Shown: positions 47,401 to 56,787, numbered from the stretch's first letter. The stretch is DNA of 64,000 nt from JAMXLO01 sp963696645 (GCA_963696645.1 CAVOKY010000005.1:620001-684000); one strand, 5' to 3'. The notes: a model not told the origin generated them from the letters alone. Numbers and translations are program-made.

Positions 47401-49255
47401 GCGCAGACGCCTGCGATGGCAGTGCGAAATAGAACGCCGCGCCCTTGTCTATCTCGCCCTCGGCCCAAACCCGACCGCCATGTCGGTTGACGATCCGCTT
47501 GACGATGGCAAGGCCGGCACCGGTGCCGGGAAAATCCTCCGCCGAATGAAGCCGCTGGAACACGCCGAACAGCTTGTCGATGTAGGCCATGTCGAAGCCG
47601 GCACCGTTGTCCTTGACAAAATAGACGGTGTCTTCAGCTTCCGGGAACGAACCGACCTCGATCTGCGCGTGCTCTATGTGCCCGGTAAACTTGATTGCGT
47701 TGTCGAGCAGGTTCATCCAAACCCGCTGCATCATGTCCCGGTCGCCGCGCATCGGTGGCAGAGATGCGACCTTCAGCTCGATGTCACGACCGGCCATCGC
47801 CGGCGCCAGAAGACTGAGTGTGGCCTGAACAAGACCGGTCATGTCGATATCGGACGCGGCCATCTCGCGTCGCGAGGCGCGCGAAAAGGCCAGGATGTCG
47901 TCGATCAGCCGCGCCATCTTCCCCACGCCGTCGCGTATGATCCCGATAAGGCGTTGCGCTTCCGTATCCAGCTTGGCGGCGTAGTCTTCCTGCAACACGT
48001 GCGAAAACCCGTCGATTGCCCGCAACGGGGCTCGCAGATCGTGCGATACCGAGTAGGCAAATGACTCCAGTTCCTTGTTTGCGGCCGCAAGGTGTTGGTT
48101 GCTGTCGTTGAGTCTCGCGAGCAGATTTGCGCGCTCATCAGAGTGGCGATGCAATGTTTCGGCAGCCAGGACCATCTGGTCGGCGATGATCTGCATTTCG
48201 CGGAGGCCGAGATTATTATGCGGCAGGCGGTCGCCCCGGCCGAGCGACTGGGCCATCGCTGTCAGCGTTGCAACCGGCCGGGCGAAGCCCCGGCCATAGT
48301 AGAACGCCAAGAGGAGCGCAACGGTGAAGAGCAGGCCGCCGCCGCCACCAAAAATCCAGAGAGAGCGCCACAGCGGCGCATCGAGCGTGGCTTTCTCAAT
48401 CGCCAGCGTCGTTGACCACCCGGACAGTGCTGATTTGACGTAGACGGCCCGGACCAGCAGACCTTGCAGGTTACGAATGTCAAGGCTGCCCGTGTCCGAT
48501 TTCTGCAGCGCTTCCTTGTAACCCGGCGACGCGAGATGCCCGATAAAGGCATTCTCGTCCTTGGTCCGGGCAACGAGCCTGGTATTGCGATCAAACACAG
48601 CGCCGATGCTGCCGGGAAGCTGTATCTGGCTTTGCAGGGTTTGGGAGATGAAACCAGGCGGCAATGCGAGGCTGAGAACGTTGACAACCGCTCCATTTTC
48701 GATGACGGGCACGTAAATTCCGATCACAGGCACCTTGGAAGCGCTACCCACGTACAAATCGGAAATCTGGAACTGCCTGGACTCCACAACGTTGCGGATC
48801 GAATCAGGGCTAGCCGACATCGGCAGAACCGTGCCGTAAGGCACGAACGTCGAGAAGATTGTCTGCCCCGAAGGCTCATAGCTCGCGATTCGAGCGTTCG
48901 GTTGGTCTGCGGCTGAGTCCTTGGCCAGATCATAGAATGCTTGCCAGTCTCGATTCTTCAACTCACGGGAGTGGCTGAGTGTGACGAGAGTTGCGATTTG
49001 GCGCGAAATCCCTGCGTCAATGGCAAGCGACGTGGCTTGAGCCGTTGCTTCAAGTTGTTGCTCGTACTGTGTGCGCTGGATCTGTGCGTAGCGCATAATG
49101 ATGAAGCCCGAGAAGGCCAGCACCGGAAGTATCGTGACGAGTACCAGAAGCGCCAGCCGTCGGGTGACGGTGGGAAGCTTCGCGGTTGCGGCTGTCGTAG
49201 GGTGCATCCCTTGCAGCAGGGGAAGTGTCTGCACGATGGCTGTCGGTGCGGTCAT
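47393..49255 (-). CDS. Membrane histidine kinase with extracytoplasmic sensor
   Basis: 620 residues. The first membrane helix (LALLVLVTILPVLAFSGFIIM) is followed by a periplasmic dCache-like sensor (residues about 55-285) and a second helix (GGGLLFTVALLLAFYYG). Then come a HAMP-like segment (RPVATLTAMAQSLGRGD), a HisKA domain with SYS-type H-box (YSVSHDLRAPLRAIDGF) and a HATPase domain (WMNLLDNAIKF, VKDNGAGFDM, GTGAGLAIVKRI). All catalytic elements are intact. Overlaps its upstream neighbour by four bases. Confidence 0.92.
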   Translation of the reverse strand: MTAPTAIVQTLPLLQGMHPTTAATAKLPTVTRRLALLVLVTILPVLAFSGFIIMRYAQIQRTQYEQQLEATAQATSLAIDAGISRQIATLVTLSHSRELKNRDWQAFYDLAKDSAADQPNARIASYEPSGQTIFSTFVPYGTVLPMSASPDSIRNVVESRQFQISDLYVGSASKVPVIGIYVPVIENGAVVNVLSLALPPGFISQTLQSQIQLPGSIGAVFDRNTRLVARTKDENAFIGHLASPGYKEALQKSDTGSLDIRNLQGLLVRAVYVKSALSGWSTTLAIEKATLDAPLWRSLWIFGGGGGLLFTVALLLAFYYGRGFARPVATLTAMAQSLGRGDRLPHNNLGLREMQIIADQMVLAAETLHRHSDERANLLARLNDSNQHLAAANKELESFAYSVSHDLRAPLRAIDGFSHVLQEDYAAKLDTEAQRLIGIIRDGVGKMARLIDDILAFSRASRREMAASDIDMTGLVQATLSLLAPAMAGRDIELKVASLPPMRGDRDMMQRVWMNLLDNAIKFTGHIEHAQIEVGSFPEAEDTVYFVKDNGAGFDMAYIDKLFGVFQRLHSAEDFPGTGAGLAIVKRIVNRHGGRVWAEGEIDKGAAFYFALPSQASAHA

Positions 49256-51027
49256 TTGTCACCCGCCAATGCGTGGGCTGTCGGCGTCAACGCCGGATCG
49301 ACCCTTGCGGCACGGGGAGCTGTCGCTTGTCCGTCGCTCAACGCCGGCAGGGCAAAAAATACCGTCGCGCCCTTGTCCAACGCGCCCTCGGCCCAAACCC
49401 GGCCGCCATGTCGGGAAATGACGCGCCGAACGATCGCGAGGCCGGTGCCGTTGCCGGCGTAATCTGCGCCATGAAGCCGATTGAAAACGCCGAACAGTTT
49501 GCCGGTGAACCGCTTGTCGAAGCCAACTCCATTGTCGCGGACGTAGTAGACCGTCTCGCCGTCCTCGGAGAACGCACCGACCTCGATTCTGGCATCAGCC
49601 TTGGGAGCGGTGAACTTGACGGCGTTGTCGAGCAGATTTGTCCAGACACGCTGGAGCATTGCGCTGTCACCGTACGCCTTCGGCAAGGGCGATATTGCAA
49701 TCTTGAGCTTGCGGCCACGGGTCTTCGGCTCAAGCTCCTTGAGGGTCATCTGGACTGCTTCAGCCATGTCAATCGTGCTGCGGGACATCTTGTCGCGGTT
49801 GATGCGCAGAAAATCCAGGATGCCACTGATTTGTTCGTTCAGTTCCAGCGCGCTCGATCGCAGCACTCCGATGAGGCGCTTCCCCTCGCCGTCGAGCCCG
49901 GCGGAGTGTTCGTCCAGCAGGATCTGGGAGAACCCATCGATGGCTCGGAGCGGTGCGCGCAACACGTGCGATGTCGAATGGGAGAAACCCTCCAATTCCC
50001 TGTTCGCCACCTCCAGCTCGCTGGTGCGCTCCTTGAGAGTTACGTTCAGCAGGCCGAGTTCGCGAGCCCGCTTCTCGATAACAAATGCCAACGACGTGAG
50101 TGCCAGCGCGCCCAACGCGAAGAACACGCCGTTAGTGGAGAGATGCTTGCGCCACGGCTGAAAAACGGCGCTCACGCCGATGCTATAAACCACGTATACT
50201 GGATAATCAGTAACCTTCTTGTAGGCAAAAAGGCGCTCAGTGCCGTCAATGACGGAATAGCTGCGGAAGTTACCGGAGTCGCTATTGGCGATCGCCTGCA
50301 TCAACAGGCTGCTCGGGCCAAGCGGTGGCACATTCATATCGACGGCGGGTTTCCGCGCAAGAATAACCCCATCGCTACGAATCAGGGCCACGGAGGCGCC
50401 GGGGTTGTCGATGGTTCGATTCCAGTAGGTGGTGAAGTATGCCAGCAATGCCGAAACGTCGACGATCCCGTCGAAACTCCCGGACGGGCTCAATCGGCGT
50501 TGTGCAACGTTGAATATATCCTGGTCTTTGAAGACGAGACCATGAACAGGCCGCCCTACGAACAATCCGGTGTCGTGTTCACTCAGTGCAGCGAAGTAGT
50601 CGCGATCGGTGACCCTGACCGAAGGAACCGGGAAGACGGCGCTCGAATTGCGGACGAGGCCGGTGGAATCGATCAGCCACAGGGACAGGATCTGCGGATA
50701 ATCGTGCACAACATCGGCGAGGTATTTGTGCAGCGCCTCGGAGTCGGAAATCGCTCGCCAACCCATTCCCTGAATGTGCTCATTCACCAGGCTGGCAACC
50801 AACCGGTGAGTGGTGAAAACGTCGTGGGCATTCTCCTCGAGTATCGCTGCCGTGCTCTTGATATTCTGTTCGGCCTGCGCCAGCACGGAGACCCGGTCCT
50901 GCCATGCCACGACGGCATATAGAACGGCCGGGAGCAGCACGGAGCCTAGAACGAGGCCGCTGAACAATGGACGGGCTGCGTCCGTGATCGCCCGAATTAC
51001 GCGCCTTGAATGGGGACCGCAGCTCAC
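49252..51027 (-). CDS. Membrane histidine kinase with dCache-like sensor, first of three
   Basis: 591 residues from a GTG at 51027. An N-terminal helix (FSGLVLGSVLLPAVLYAVVAW), an extracytoplasmic sensor (residues about 45-285, with FPVPSVRVTDRDYFAALSEH typical of dCache domains) and a second helix (NGVFFALGALALTSLAFVI). A coiled linker, an H-box (STSHVLRAPLRAIDGF) and a HATPase (WTNLLDNAVKF, VRDNGVGFDK, GNGTGLAIVRRV) follow. The residue after the phospho-His is Val where most relatives have Asp, as in the frameshifted sister. It lies directly behind kaiB. Confidence 0.9.
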   Translation of the reverse strand: MSCGPHSRRVIRAITDAARPLFSGLVLGSVLLPAVLYAVVAWQDRVSVLAQAEQNIKSTAAILEENAHDVFTTHRLVASLVNEHIQGMGWRAISDSEALHKYLADVVHDYPQILSLWLIDSTGLVRNSSAVFPVPSVRVTDRDYFAALSEHDTGLFVGRPVHGLVFKDQDIFNVAQRRLSPSGSFDGIVDVSALLAYFTTYWNRTIDNPGASVALIRSDGVILARKPAVDMNVPPLGPSSLLMQAIANSDSGNFRSYSVIDGTERLFAYKKVTDYPVYVVYSIGVSAVFQPWRKHLSTNGVFFALGALALTSLAFVIEKRARELGLLNVTLKERTSELEVANRELEGFSHSTSHVLRAPLRAIDGFSQILLDEHSAGLDGEGKRLIGVLRSSALELNEQISGILDFLRINRDKMSRSTIDMAEAVQMTLKELEPKTRGRKLKIAISPLPKAYGDSAMLQRVWTNLLDNAVKFTAPKADARIEVGAFSEDGETVYYVRDNGVGFDKRFTGKLFGVFNRLHGADYAGNGTGLAIVRRVISRHGGRVWAEGALDKGATVFFALPALSDGQATAPRAARVDPALTPTAHALAGDK

Positions 51028-51131
51028 GTGTTGCCGGCTTCGCGGGTCTGTACATTCCGCCGGACGCGCAACGTGGCGATCGTGGGCCGGAGCGCACTCG
51101 TGGATCGATCGTGTGTTTGCTGCTCAGACAT
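51024..51131 (-). CDS. Possible 35-residue linker ORF between kaiB and kinase
   Basis: A short frame (MSEQQTHDRSTSALRPTIAT ... TREAGNT) overlaps the kaiB stop by eight bases and the kinase GTG start by four. It mirrors the coupling style of this operon, so it may be translated to carry ribosomes across the gap. No family known; it could be chance. Confidence 0.35.
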   Translation of the reverse strand: MSEQQTHDRSTSALRPTIATLRVRRNVQTREAGNT

Positions 51132-51483
51132 CGTCGGTGGCGTCACCTCGGCTCGCCTCCTCCGGGTCGAGGCCAAGGCCGAGCAGCACCTGTTCCTCAT
51201 CCGCAAGGTCACCGACCATGCGTCGCAATGGACCTGGCAGAGACTTGATCAGGGTGGGCAGCACGACGATGTGCTCGTCGCGGGTCAACTCCGCCTGCTG
51301 ATAGGCGTCAATCACCTCCAGGTCGTAGCGACCGGAGAGCCGTTTCTCGCCGAGCGCCTTGATGTTCTCGATCGCCCGCGCGGAACGTGGCGTTGCGCCA
51401 CTGATAAAGAGGCGCAGTCGATATCTTGGCGGATTGGTCGCCCCATCTGTACTGTGCGGTTGGGTGGCCTCTGGTTCTTTCAT
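51124..51483 (-). CDS. KaiB-like clock protein, second copy
   Basis: 119 residues with a KaiB domain (RYRLRLFISGATPRSARAIE, LSGRYDLEVIDAYQQ, HIVVLPTLIKSLPGPLRRMV, EEQVLLGLGLDPEE). KaiB is the fold-switching partner that binds the KaiC ring. The thioredoxin-like core and the PTL region are conserved. Its ATG overlaps the stop of the first kaiB (ATGA). The two copies are clearly diverged, so they may have different partners. Confidence 0.93.
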   Translation of the reverse strand: MKEPEATQPHSTDGATNPPRYRLRLFISGATPRSARAIENIKALGEKRLSGRYDLEVIDAYQQAELTRDEHIVVLPTLIKSLPGPLRRMVGDLADEEQVLLGLGLDPEEASRGDATDDV

Positions 51484-51827
51484 GACGGCGTCGCGTCTCT
51501 TGGTGCGGCTGGACGCAACTGCAATCCGACCAGCGTGCGCTCCGAATTGGAAAGGTCGCCGATGATCTTGCGGATCGGGGTGGGCAGCTTGCGGACCAGG
51601 GTAGGGATCGCGACGATCTGGTCGTCGATGGAGAGCTGAGGCTTTTCCAGCAGATCGATCACCTCGATCCGGTACTTGCCCGCCAAATGAACCTCGCAGA
51701 GCTTCTTCAGGTTGGCGAAGGCGATGACGGATCGCGCGCTCTGGTCGACGACATACAGGCGAAGCTCCCACTCGGCCTCCGGCTCGGCCGCCGCCTGGTC
51801 GTCGGGCTGGAGTGGAGCCGCGTTCAC
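51480..51827 (-). CDS. kaiB: KaiB-like clock protein, first copy
   Basis: 115 residues: a charged N-terminal extension, then WELRLYVVDQSARSVIAF, LAGKYRIEVIDLLEKP, QIVAIPTLVRKLPTPIRKII and RTLVGLQLRP. It has the KDL/EKPQL and PTLVRKLP signatures of KaiB, although the usual TPxS motif at the end of strand 1 is changed to DQSARS. It is coupled to kaiC by a four-base overlap. Confidence 0.93.
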   Translation of the reverse strand: MNAAPLQPDDQAAAEPEAEWELRLYVVDQSARSVIAFANLKKLCEVHLAGKYRIEVIDLLEKPQLSIDDQIVAIPTLVRKLPTPIRKIIGDLSNSERTLVGLQLRPAAPRDATPS

Positions 51828-53572
51828 CGTTCGCCTCCATTGTGGCGGGCGGCCTGTGGGTTGCCGGCGTGCTCGCGTTCCAGTGCTTGATCCGCACGGG
51901 CGGCCGCACGGCCGGTTGCCGCCGATGTCTGCGTCTTGATCGTTGCACCGACCTCCTCGGCTTCGGCCGCGAGATCGGCCTGCATCTCGGCGATCCTGGC
52001 ATCGACCGCCTTGCGCTTGCGCAGCAGGGCGGCCTCCTCGCGGGCAATGTCATCTTCCAGTGCGGCGACGGCGGCCCTGTCAGCGGCTTCCTGGGCCACC
52101 CGGGCGGAGCCGGTCATGATCGTACCATCCGGGCCGACGAAGACCTGCGCCAGTTCGACGCCACGAGCGCCCAGCAGAAGCTCCCGCGCCTGATTGGAAT
52201 GCTTCATGCCGCGCGATTTGATGATCGACATCGTGCGGGTGCGCTCGCCGGCCTGTTCCAGATTGCGCACCATCAGCCAGGTGTCGGTCAGCGAGGAGAT
52301 GCCGACCTCGCTTTGCTCGGCCGCGTGTCCGGCGGTCGTCAGACTGGTCAGCATGGCGGTGATCTGCCGCGCTTTCAGCAGATCGATCAGGCGCATCAGC
52401 ATCGATCTGGCATCGCTTTCCGTGCCGGCTGCAATGAAGCTGGACACCGGATCCACGATGACGACCTGCGGCTTGAACTCGCCGATCAGCTTCAGCATCG
52501 TGCTCAGATGCACCTCGAGTCCGAATGCGGATGGGCGGAAGGCAGCAAAGTGCAGCAGGCCCTGATCGGCCCAGATCCCAAGGTCGATGCCGATCGAGCG
52601 CATGTTGCGTATGATCTGGTCCGGCGACTCCTCGAAGGCGAAATAGATGCAGGGTTCGCCGCGCCGGCAAGCTGCATCAGCGAAATGCGCGGCGATGGAA
52701 GTCTTGCCTGTTCCGGCAGTGCCGGACACCAAAAGGCTGCCGCCGCGGTAATACCCCTTGCCGCCAAGCATGAGGTCCAGTTTGGCGATGCCGGTGGAGA
52801 CGACTTCCTGCGACGCCGGATAATTCAGATCGATCGCGGTAATCGGCAGAACGGTGAAGCCTTGCTCGTCGATCAGGAACGGGTATTCGTTGCTGCCGTG
52901 GGCCGAGCCGCGATATTTCACAATGCGCATGCGGCGTGTGGCGATCTGATCGGTGACCCGCTGGTCGAGTGCGATCACGCAGTCGGAGACGTATTCCTCG
53001 AGGCCGTGGCGGGTCAGGGTTCCATCGCCCCGTTCGCCGGTAATGATGGCGGTGACGCCCTTCTCCTTGAGCCAGGCGAACAGGCGGCGGAGCTCGGAGC
53101 GAATGATCTGGGTGTTGGTCAGGGCCGCGAACAGCGTCTCGATGGTGTCCAGCACCACGCGTTTGGCGCCGACCGCGGCGATGGCTGCGGCTATGCGGAT
53201 GAACAGGCCGTCGAGGTCGTATTCGCCGGTCTCCATGATCTCGCCGCGGTCGATCGTCACCTGGTCGATCACAAGTTTCCCGTCGGCGGTCAGGGCAGCC
53301 AGGTCGTAGCCGAGAGAGGCGACGTTCTCGGTCAGATCGATGGCGCGTTCCTCGAAGCTCATGAAGACGCCATGCTCGTCGTGCTGCTGGATGCCGCGGA
53401 CGAGGAACTCCATGCCGATCAGCGTCTTGCCGGAACCGGCGCCGCCACAGATCAAGGTGGGGCGCCCGCGCGGGAGGCCGCCACCGGTGATGACATCCAG
53501 GCCATGGATGCCGGTGGGGCATTTCTCGAGCCTGGCAGGCAAAGGCGGTGCGGCCTTGGGGCAACGACTCAT
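51824..53572 (-). CDS. kaiC: KaiC-like ATPase/kinase of the circadian clock family
   Basis: 582 residues with two RecA-like domains. CI: Walker A CGGAGSGKTLIG, catalytic pair SFEERAIDL. CII: Walker A SGTAGTGKTSIA, catalytic pair AFEESPDQI. The phosphorylation region reads GISSLTDTWLM, where Synechococcus KaiC has Ser431-Thr432, so the dyad here is Ser-Ser. A coiled-coil tail (residues about 490-560, EDDIAREEAALLRKRKAVD) extends beyond the usual end. No kaiA is present in the window. It leads an operon with kaiB copies and sensor kinases, implying KaiC state controls two-component output. Confidence 0.95.
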   Translation of the reverse strand: MSRCPKAAPPLPARLEKCPTGIHGLDVITGGGLPRGRPTLICGGAGSGKTLIGMEFLVRGIQQHDEHGVFMSFEERAIDLTENVASLGYDLAALTADGKLVIDQVTIDRGEIMETGEYDLDGLFIRIAAAIAAVGAKRVVLDTIETLFAALTNTQIIRSELRRLFAWLKEKGVTAIITGERGDGTLTRHGLEEYVSDCVIALDQRVTDQIATRRMRIVKYRGSAHGSNEYPFLIDEQGFTVLPITAIDLNYPASQEVVSTGIAKLDLMLGGKGYYRGGSLLVSGTAGTGKTSIAAHFADAACRRGEPCIYFAFEESPDQIIRNMRSIGIDLGIWADQGLLHFAAFRPSAFGLEVHLSTMLKLIGEFKPQVVIVDPVSSFIAAGTESDARSMLMRLIDLLKARQITAMLTSLTTAGHAAEQSEVGISSLTDTWLMVRNLEQAGERTRTMSIIKSRGMKHSNQARELLLGARGVELAQVFVGPDGTIMTGSARVAQEAADRAAVAALEDDIAREEAALLRKRKAVDARIAEMQADLAAEAEEVGATIKTQTSAATGRAAARADQALEREHAGNPQAARHNGGER

Positions 53573-54256
53573 GAGGGATTCTCCACGGCATTGTGTGACG
53601 TCTCGACGACGCCCGCGTCGCCAGCGGCAGGACGAATGGTCCGAGCGTTATCGAGATCAGATGCGCCAGAGGCCTCGTGGCACTGCTGCCCCCGGGGCAA
53701 CAAAGCGGGGCGCCCTAGCGATGCTGGCTCACTCGATGTCCAGCGTGGATCAAGCACAGCGGGTGCACTGCCGCGCGTTGATGGCAACGACCGTAAAGGA
53801 ATAGCGGCCGCGGCGTCAAGGACTATTTTCTCATGTATGCCTGTCGGGCCGCCGTTACCCGCACATATTGGGCGAGTTGGCAGCAAATATGAAGGATTAA
53901 TTTCTTACAGCTACCGAAGCAATTCGACCCGGCACGACCAAACTGCCGTCTGGTCCCGACTGCCACCTGACGGTATCCAGCAAGACAGGTCTCTCGGCGG
54001 GCCAACGGCACCGGACGTGGGGGGCCCAGTACCGGACCGTTTGGTTCATTGTGCACAGAAGCGGGATGGCTTGCGGACAGCGTCCCGTACGCGCGTATAT
54101 TTGCACTCGTGCCGGGCGGGACGCGCTGCGCTTGGCCGATGCGTCGATCATGCCGACCTGGACCTCTGCCAACACCGATGCGCCGTTGCGCATGAACGTC
54201 GGGAAGGCGTTGCAGATGACGGTGGCTGCCACAGCGTAATCACGAGGTAGGACGCT
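53573..54256. other. Long intergenic region upstream of kaiC
   Basis: About 680 bases, unusual for this compact window, between divergent kaiC and the LLM oxidoreductase gene. It must hold the kai operon promoter. Part of it (around 53820-53920) is AT-richer. I see no convincing gene and no clear promoter boxes. Confidence 0.55.
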
Positions 54257-55126
54257 ATGAAAATCGGAATCTTCGCCACTTTCATGTCGCCGCTGGCGAC
54301 GCCCCGGATGATTCTCGACTTTGGCCGACGCGCTGAGGACATGGGCCTCGACTCCATCTGGATGGGCGAGCACGTCGTGCTGTTCGACAAGAATACATTC
54401 GGCTATCCCGGCTCGAAGGACGGACGCATTCCCGTTCCGGCAGGCGGCGGCATGCTGGACGTGACTGCCACTTTCGGGTTCCTCGCCGCCGCGACGACGC
54501 GGTTGCGCCTTGGCACGGGCGTCGCGCTCGTGCCGCAACGCAACCCGATCTACACCGCCAAGGAAATGTGCACGCTCGACTGGCTGACGGACGGACGCAT
54601 CGACTTCGGTATCGGCGTCGGCTGGAACAAGGAGGAAGTCGAGGCATGCGGCTATCGCTGGGAAGATCGCGGTGCTCGCTGTGACGAGTACCTCGAGGTC
54701 ATGCGTCGGCTGTGGAGCGAACCGGCGGTCGATTTCGCCGGCAAATGGGTGAAGCTCGAGACCTGTCGGCTGGACCCCAAGCCGATCCAGAAGCCGCACG
54801 TGCCGATCATCGTCGGAGGCTATGCCGATGCGGCCTTCCGCCGTGCCGTGCGCTTCGGCGCCGGATGGTACGGGTTCAATCGCGATCCGGCCGGCACGCG
54901 GGAGATGGTGGCCCGGCTTGATGCGGCGTTCGCCAAAGCCGGACGCAAGCGGGGCAGGGAGTTCCAGATCATTATCACGCCGCCGATGACGATGGCGATC
55001 GACGCGATGCAGGAATACGCCGAGATCGGTGTGGATCGTCTGGTGGTGAACCTTGGAAGCCAGCGATCCGAACGGATCGACCAGCGGATGGCGGAGATCG
55101 AGAGGTTGGTGAAAATGGCCGCGTGA
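54257..55126 (+). CDS. LLM class (luciferase-like) flavin/F420-dependent oxidoreductase
   Basis: 289 residues with the bacterial-luciferase barrel: ILDFGRRAEDMGLDSIWMGEH, TRLRLGTGVALVPQRNPI, LTDGRIDFGIGVGWNKEEVEACG and PHVPIIVGGYADAAFRRAV. It resembles the TIGR03619-type F420-dependent group, but cofactor choice (FMN or F420) cannot be settled here. A GAGGTAGGA ribosome site precedes the ATG. Substrate unknown. Confidence 0.88.
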   Translation: MKIGIFATFMSPLATPRMILDFGRRAEDMGLDSIWMGEHVVLFDKNTFGYPGSKDGRIPVPAGGGMLDVTATFGFLAAATTRLRLGTGVALVPQRNPIYTAKEMCTLDWLTDGRIDFGIGVGWNKEEVEACGYRWEDRGARCDEYLEVMRRLWSEPAVDFAGKWVKLETCRLDPKPIQKPHVPIIVGGYADAAFRRAVRFGAGWYGFNRDPAGTREMVARLDAAFAKAGRKRGREFQIIITPPMTMAIDAMQEYAEIGVDRLVVNLGSQRSERIDQRMAEIERLVKMAA

Positions 55127-55244
55127 GCGCCGACGACGCATCGATGCCGATCGACACTCTCGCAGCACTCGCCTGGCGGATGGGCAGGCTCGGGCTGTTG
55201 CTCCCGCTCAAGGTGCTGCTGCGATCGTTTGTCGGGTGTTCGCG

Positions 55245-56096
55245 CTACCGCGACGCCTGGACGCACCCTCCGCTTCGCTGTCGGCCGTTGAGATAGGGGC
55301 CGAGTACCTCGACGATCTGGCAGTTGGTGAATGGGTGACGTGACCGCGCGGCGGGCTGGCGGTGCACATTGATCAGCGCCACCTTGCCTCCGCCCAATGC
55401 CAGCCGCAGCGTGCCCTGACGGATGGCACGCACGTAGAGGGGCACGCCCTCAAGAATGCCGTGAAGAACGCCGGCGCCGACCAATGCGACGTGATCGCGG
55501 TATTCCGCGGCGAGCATCGGCGTGTGCGAGTGGTAAAGCCCGACAGCAACGTCCCAGCTGCCGCCTGCCTCGCCGTGGTACAGGTCAACCAGAAGCCGTG
55601 CGGCGTAGTCTGCATTGGCGGCGGGATCGAACGCGTCCTCAATCGAGGCGAAGGCATGCGGATGGTAATGCAGATCGACCTGCATGCAGCCGATATCGAC
55701 AAAGTTGTAGCGGGACGCTTGCAGTCGCATCCACGCGACCGCGGCTGCCTTGCTGTCGAGAAACAGGCCATCGCCGTCGGCGTCGATTGTCCAGGGCCAC
55801 GCCCGTACATCGGTGAAGGACGTGATCGGTCGCCCGCTTTCCGCCTTGGCGATCGATTCCAGGAGTCCGGGTGGCAGGTGATGGCGTTGCTCCGCCTGCC
55901 GCAATGCGACGGCGCAGAGCTCGCTTTGTTGCACATTCCAGACGGATGCAGCGATCGGAACCGTCGCCGGTCGCGGATCGGCCCAGGCCGGTCCGGCAAG
56001 AGCGTTCACCAGCCAGACCAGCGCCACCGCCACGACAGCAATGGCGCCGTGCAGCCGGCCCTGTAACGTCGCCGCGCGGACGTTCCTCTCAGGCAA
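55245..56096 (-). CDS. Lytic transglycosylase, SLT domain, exported
   Basis: About 283 residues from a TTG at 56096. A signal or anchor helix (AIAVVAVALVWLVNALAGPAWA) is followed by the soluble lytic transglycosylase fold with LLESIAKAESGRP (catalytic Glu), NFVDIGCMQVDLHYHPHAF and DVAVGLYHSH. It cleaves peptidoglycan glycan strands. An ATG at 56174 is possible but would overlap the DUF1330 gene by 86 bases; the TTG overlaps by only 8. Confidence 0.83.
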   Translation of the reverse strand: MPERNVRAATLQGRLHGAIAVVAVALVWLVNALAGPAWADPRPATVPIAASVWNVQQSELCAVALRQAEQRHHLPPGLLESIAKAESGRPITSFTDVRAWPWTIDADGDGLFLDSKAAAVAWMRLQASRYNFVDIGCMQVDLHYHPHAFASIEDAFDPAANADYAARLLVDLYHGEAGGSWDVAVGLYHSHTPMLAAEYRDHVALVGAGVLHGILEGVPLYVRAIRQGTLRLALGGGKVALINVHRQPAARSRHPFTNCQIVEVLGPYLNGRQRSGGCVQASR

Positions 56097-56382
56097 CGCC
56101 TTCGACGATGCGCATATCGCGCTCCGCCGCGTTCCCCAGTGCAGCGAGAGCTGCCTGGTAACCAGGGCTGTCATGTGCGGCGATCGCCTGCGCGACGCTG
56201 TCGAATTCGATCAGGACGGTGCGCTGATCGAGGCCGGCCTCGTATGTCTTGGCGACGCCACCTCGCGCGAGGAAGCGCCCTCCGCCGGCGATGATGGCGG
56301 GACCGGCGAGCTTGGCATAGTCAGCGAGCGCGGCGGGGTTCGAGATCGAGCGATAGCAGGCGATCCAGTAGGCTTTTGCCAT
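56089..56382 (-). CDS. DUF1330 domain protein
   Basis: 97 residues matching the dimeric ferredoxin-like DUF1330 family: KAYWIACYRSISNPAALADY, GGRFLARGG, and RTVLIEFDSVAQAIAAHDSP with GYQAALA. Function unknown, possibly a small-molecule-binding or monooxygenase-like fold. Coupled to the lytic transglycosylase by overlap. Confidence 0.88.
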   Translation of the reverse strand: MAKAYWIACYRSISNPAALADYAKLAGPAIIAGGGRFLARGGVAKTYEAGLDQRTVLIEFDSVAQAIAAHDSPGYQAALAALGNAAERDMRIVEGVA

Positions 56383-56787
56383 GATACCATGCTTCCGGTG
56401 AGGTCATTGACGAGCTTCGAGACTAGAAGTGGCGCCGCCCTCTGGCAACGCGGGGGCGAATTCCGACGGCCAGGCCCACGGCGTACGATGTGACGGTTCC
56501 CTGTCGCCTGCCCGAATAAAGGCACGCAGTTCGTCAATAGCCCAGATTTGCACCCTGCCGACCGGTTCGCTCGCGTGGCAGCAGCAAGCAGCACGGACTT
56601 TCGTGGAAGCCCGAGGCGCCGGCGACAACGATTTCTTAGGATGCACGTGATCTTCCTGTGCCTGAACCAGACAGGGGACGGCCATGACAGGGAAGCGGCT
56701 AACTCGGGCAGGGCACGATGCTGCAGGGCGTGACACGCTCGATGCCGGCCCGTCGGGTGCAACTGCAGCCCAGGCGGGGATGTCGTC
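56383..56787. other. Intergenic region, nothing recognised
   Basis: About 400 bases between the divergent DUF1330 and phosphofructokinase genes. It should contain both promoters. No repeat or clear coding frame. Confidence 0.5.
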
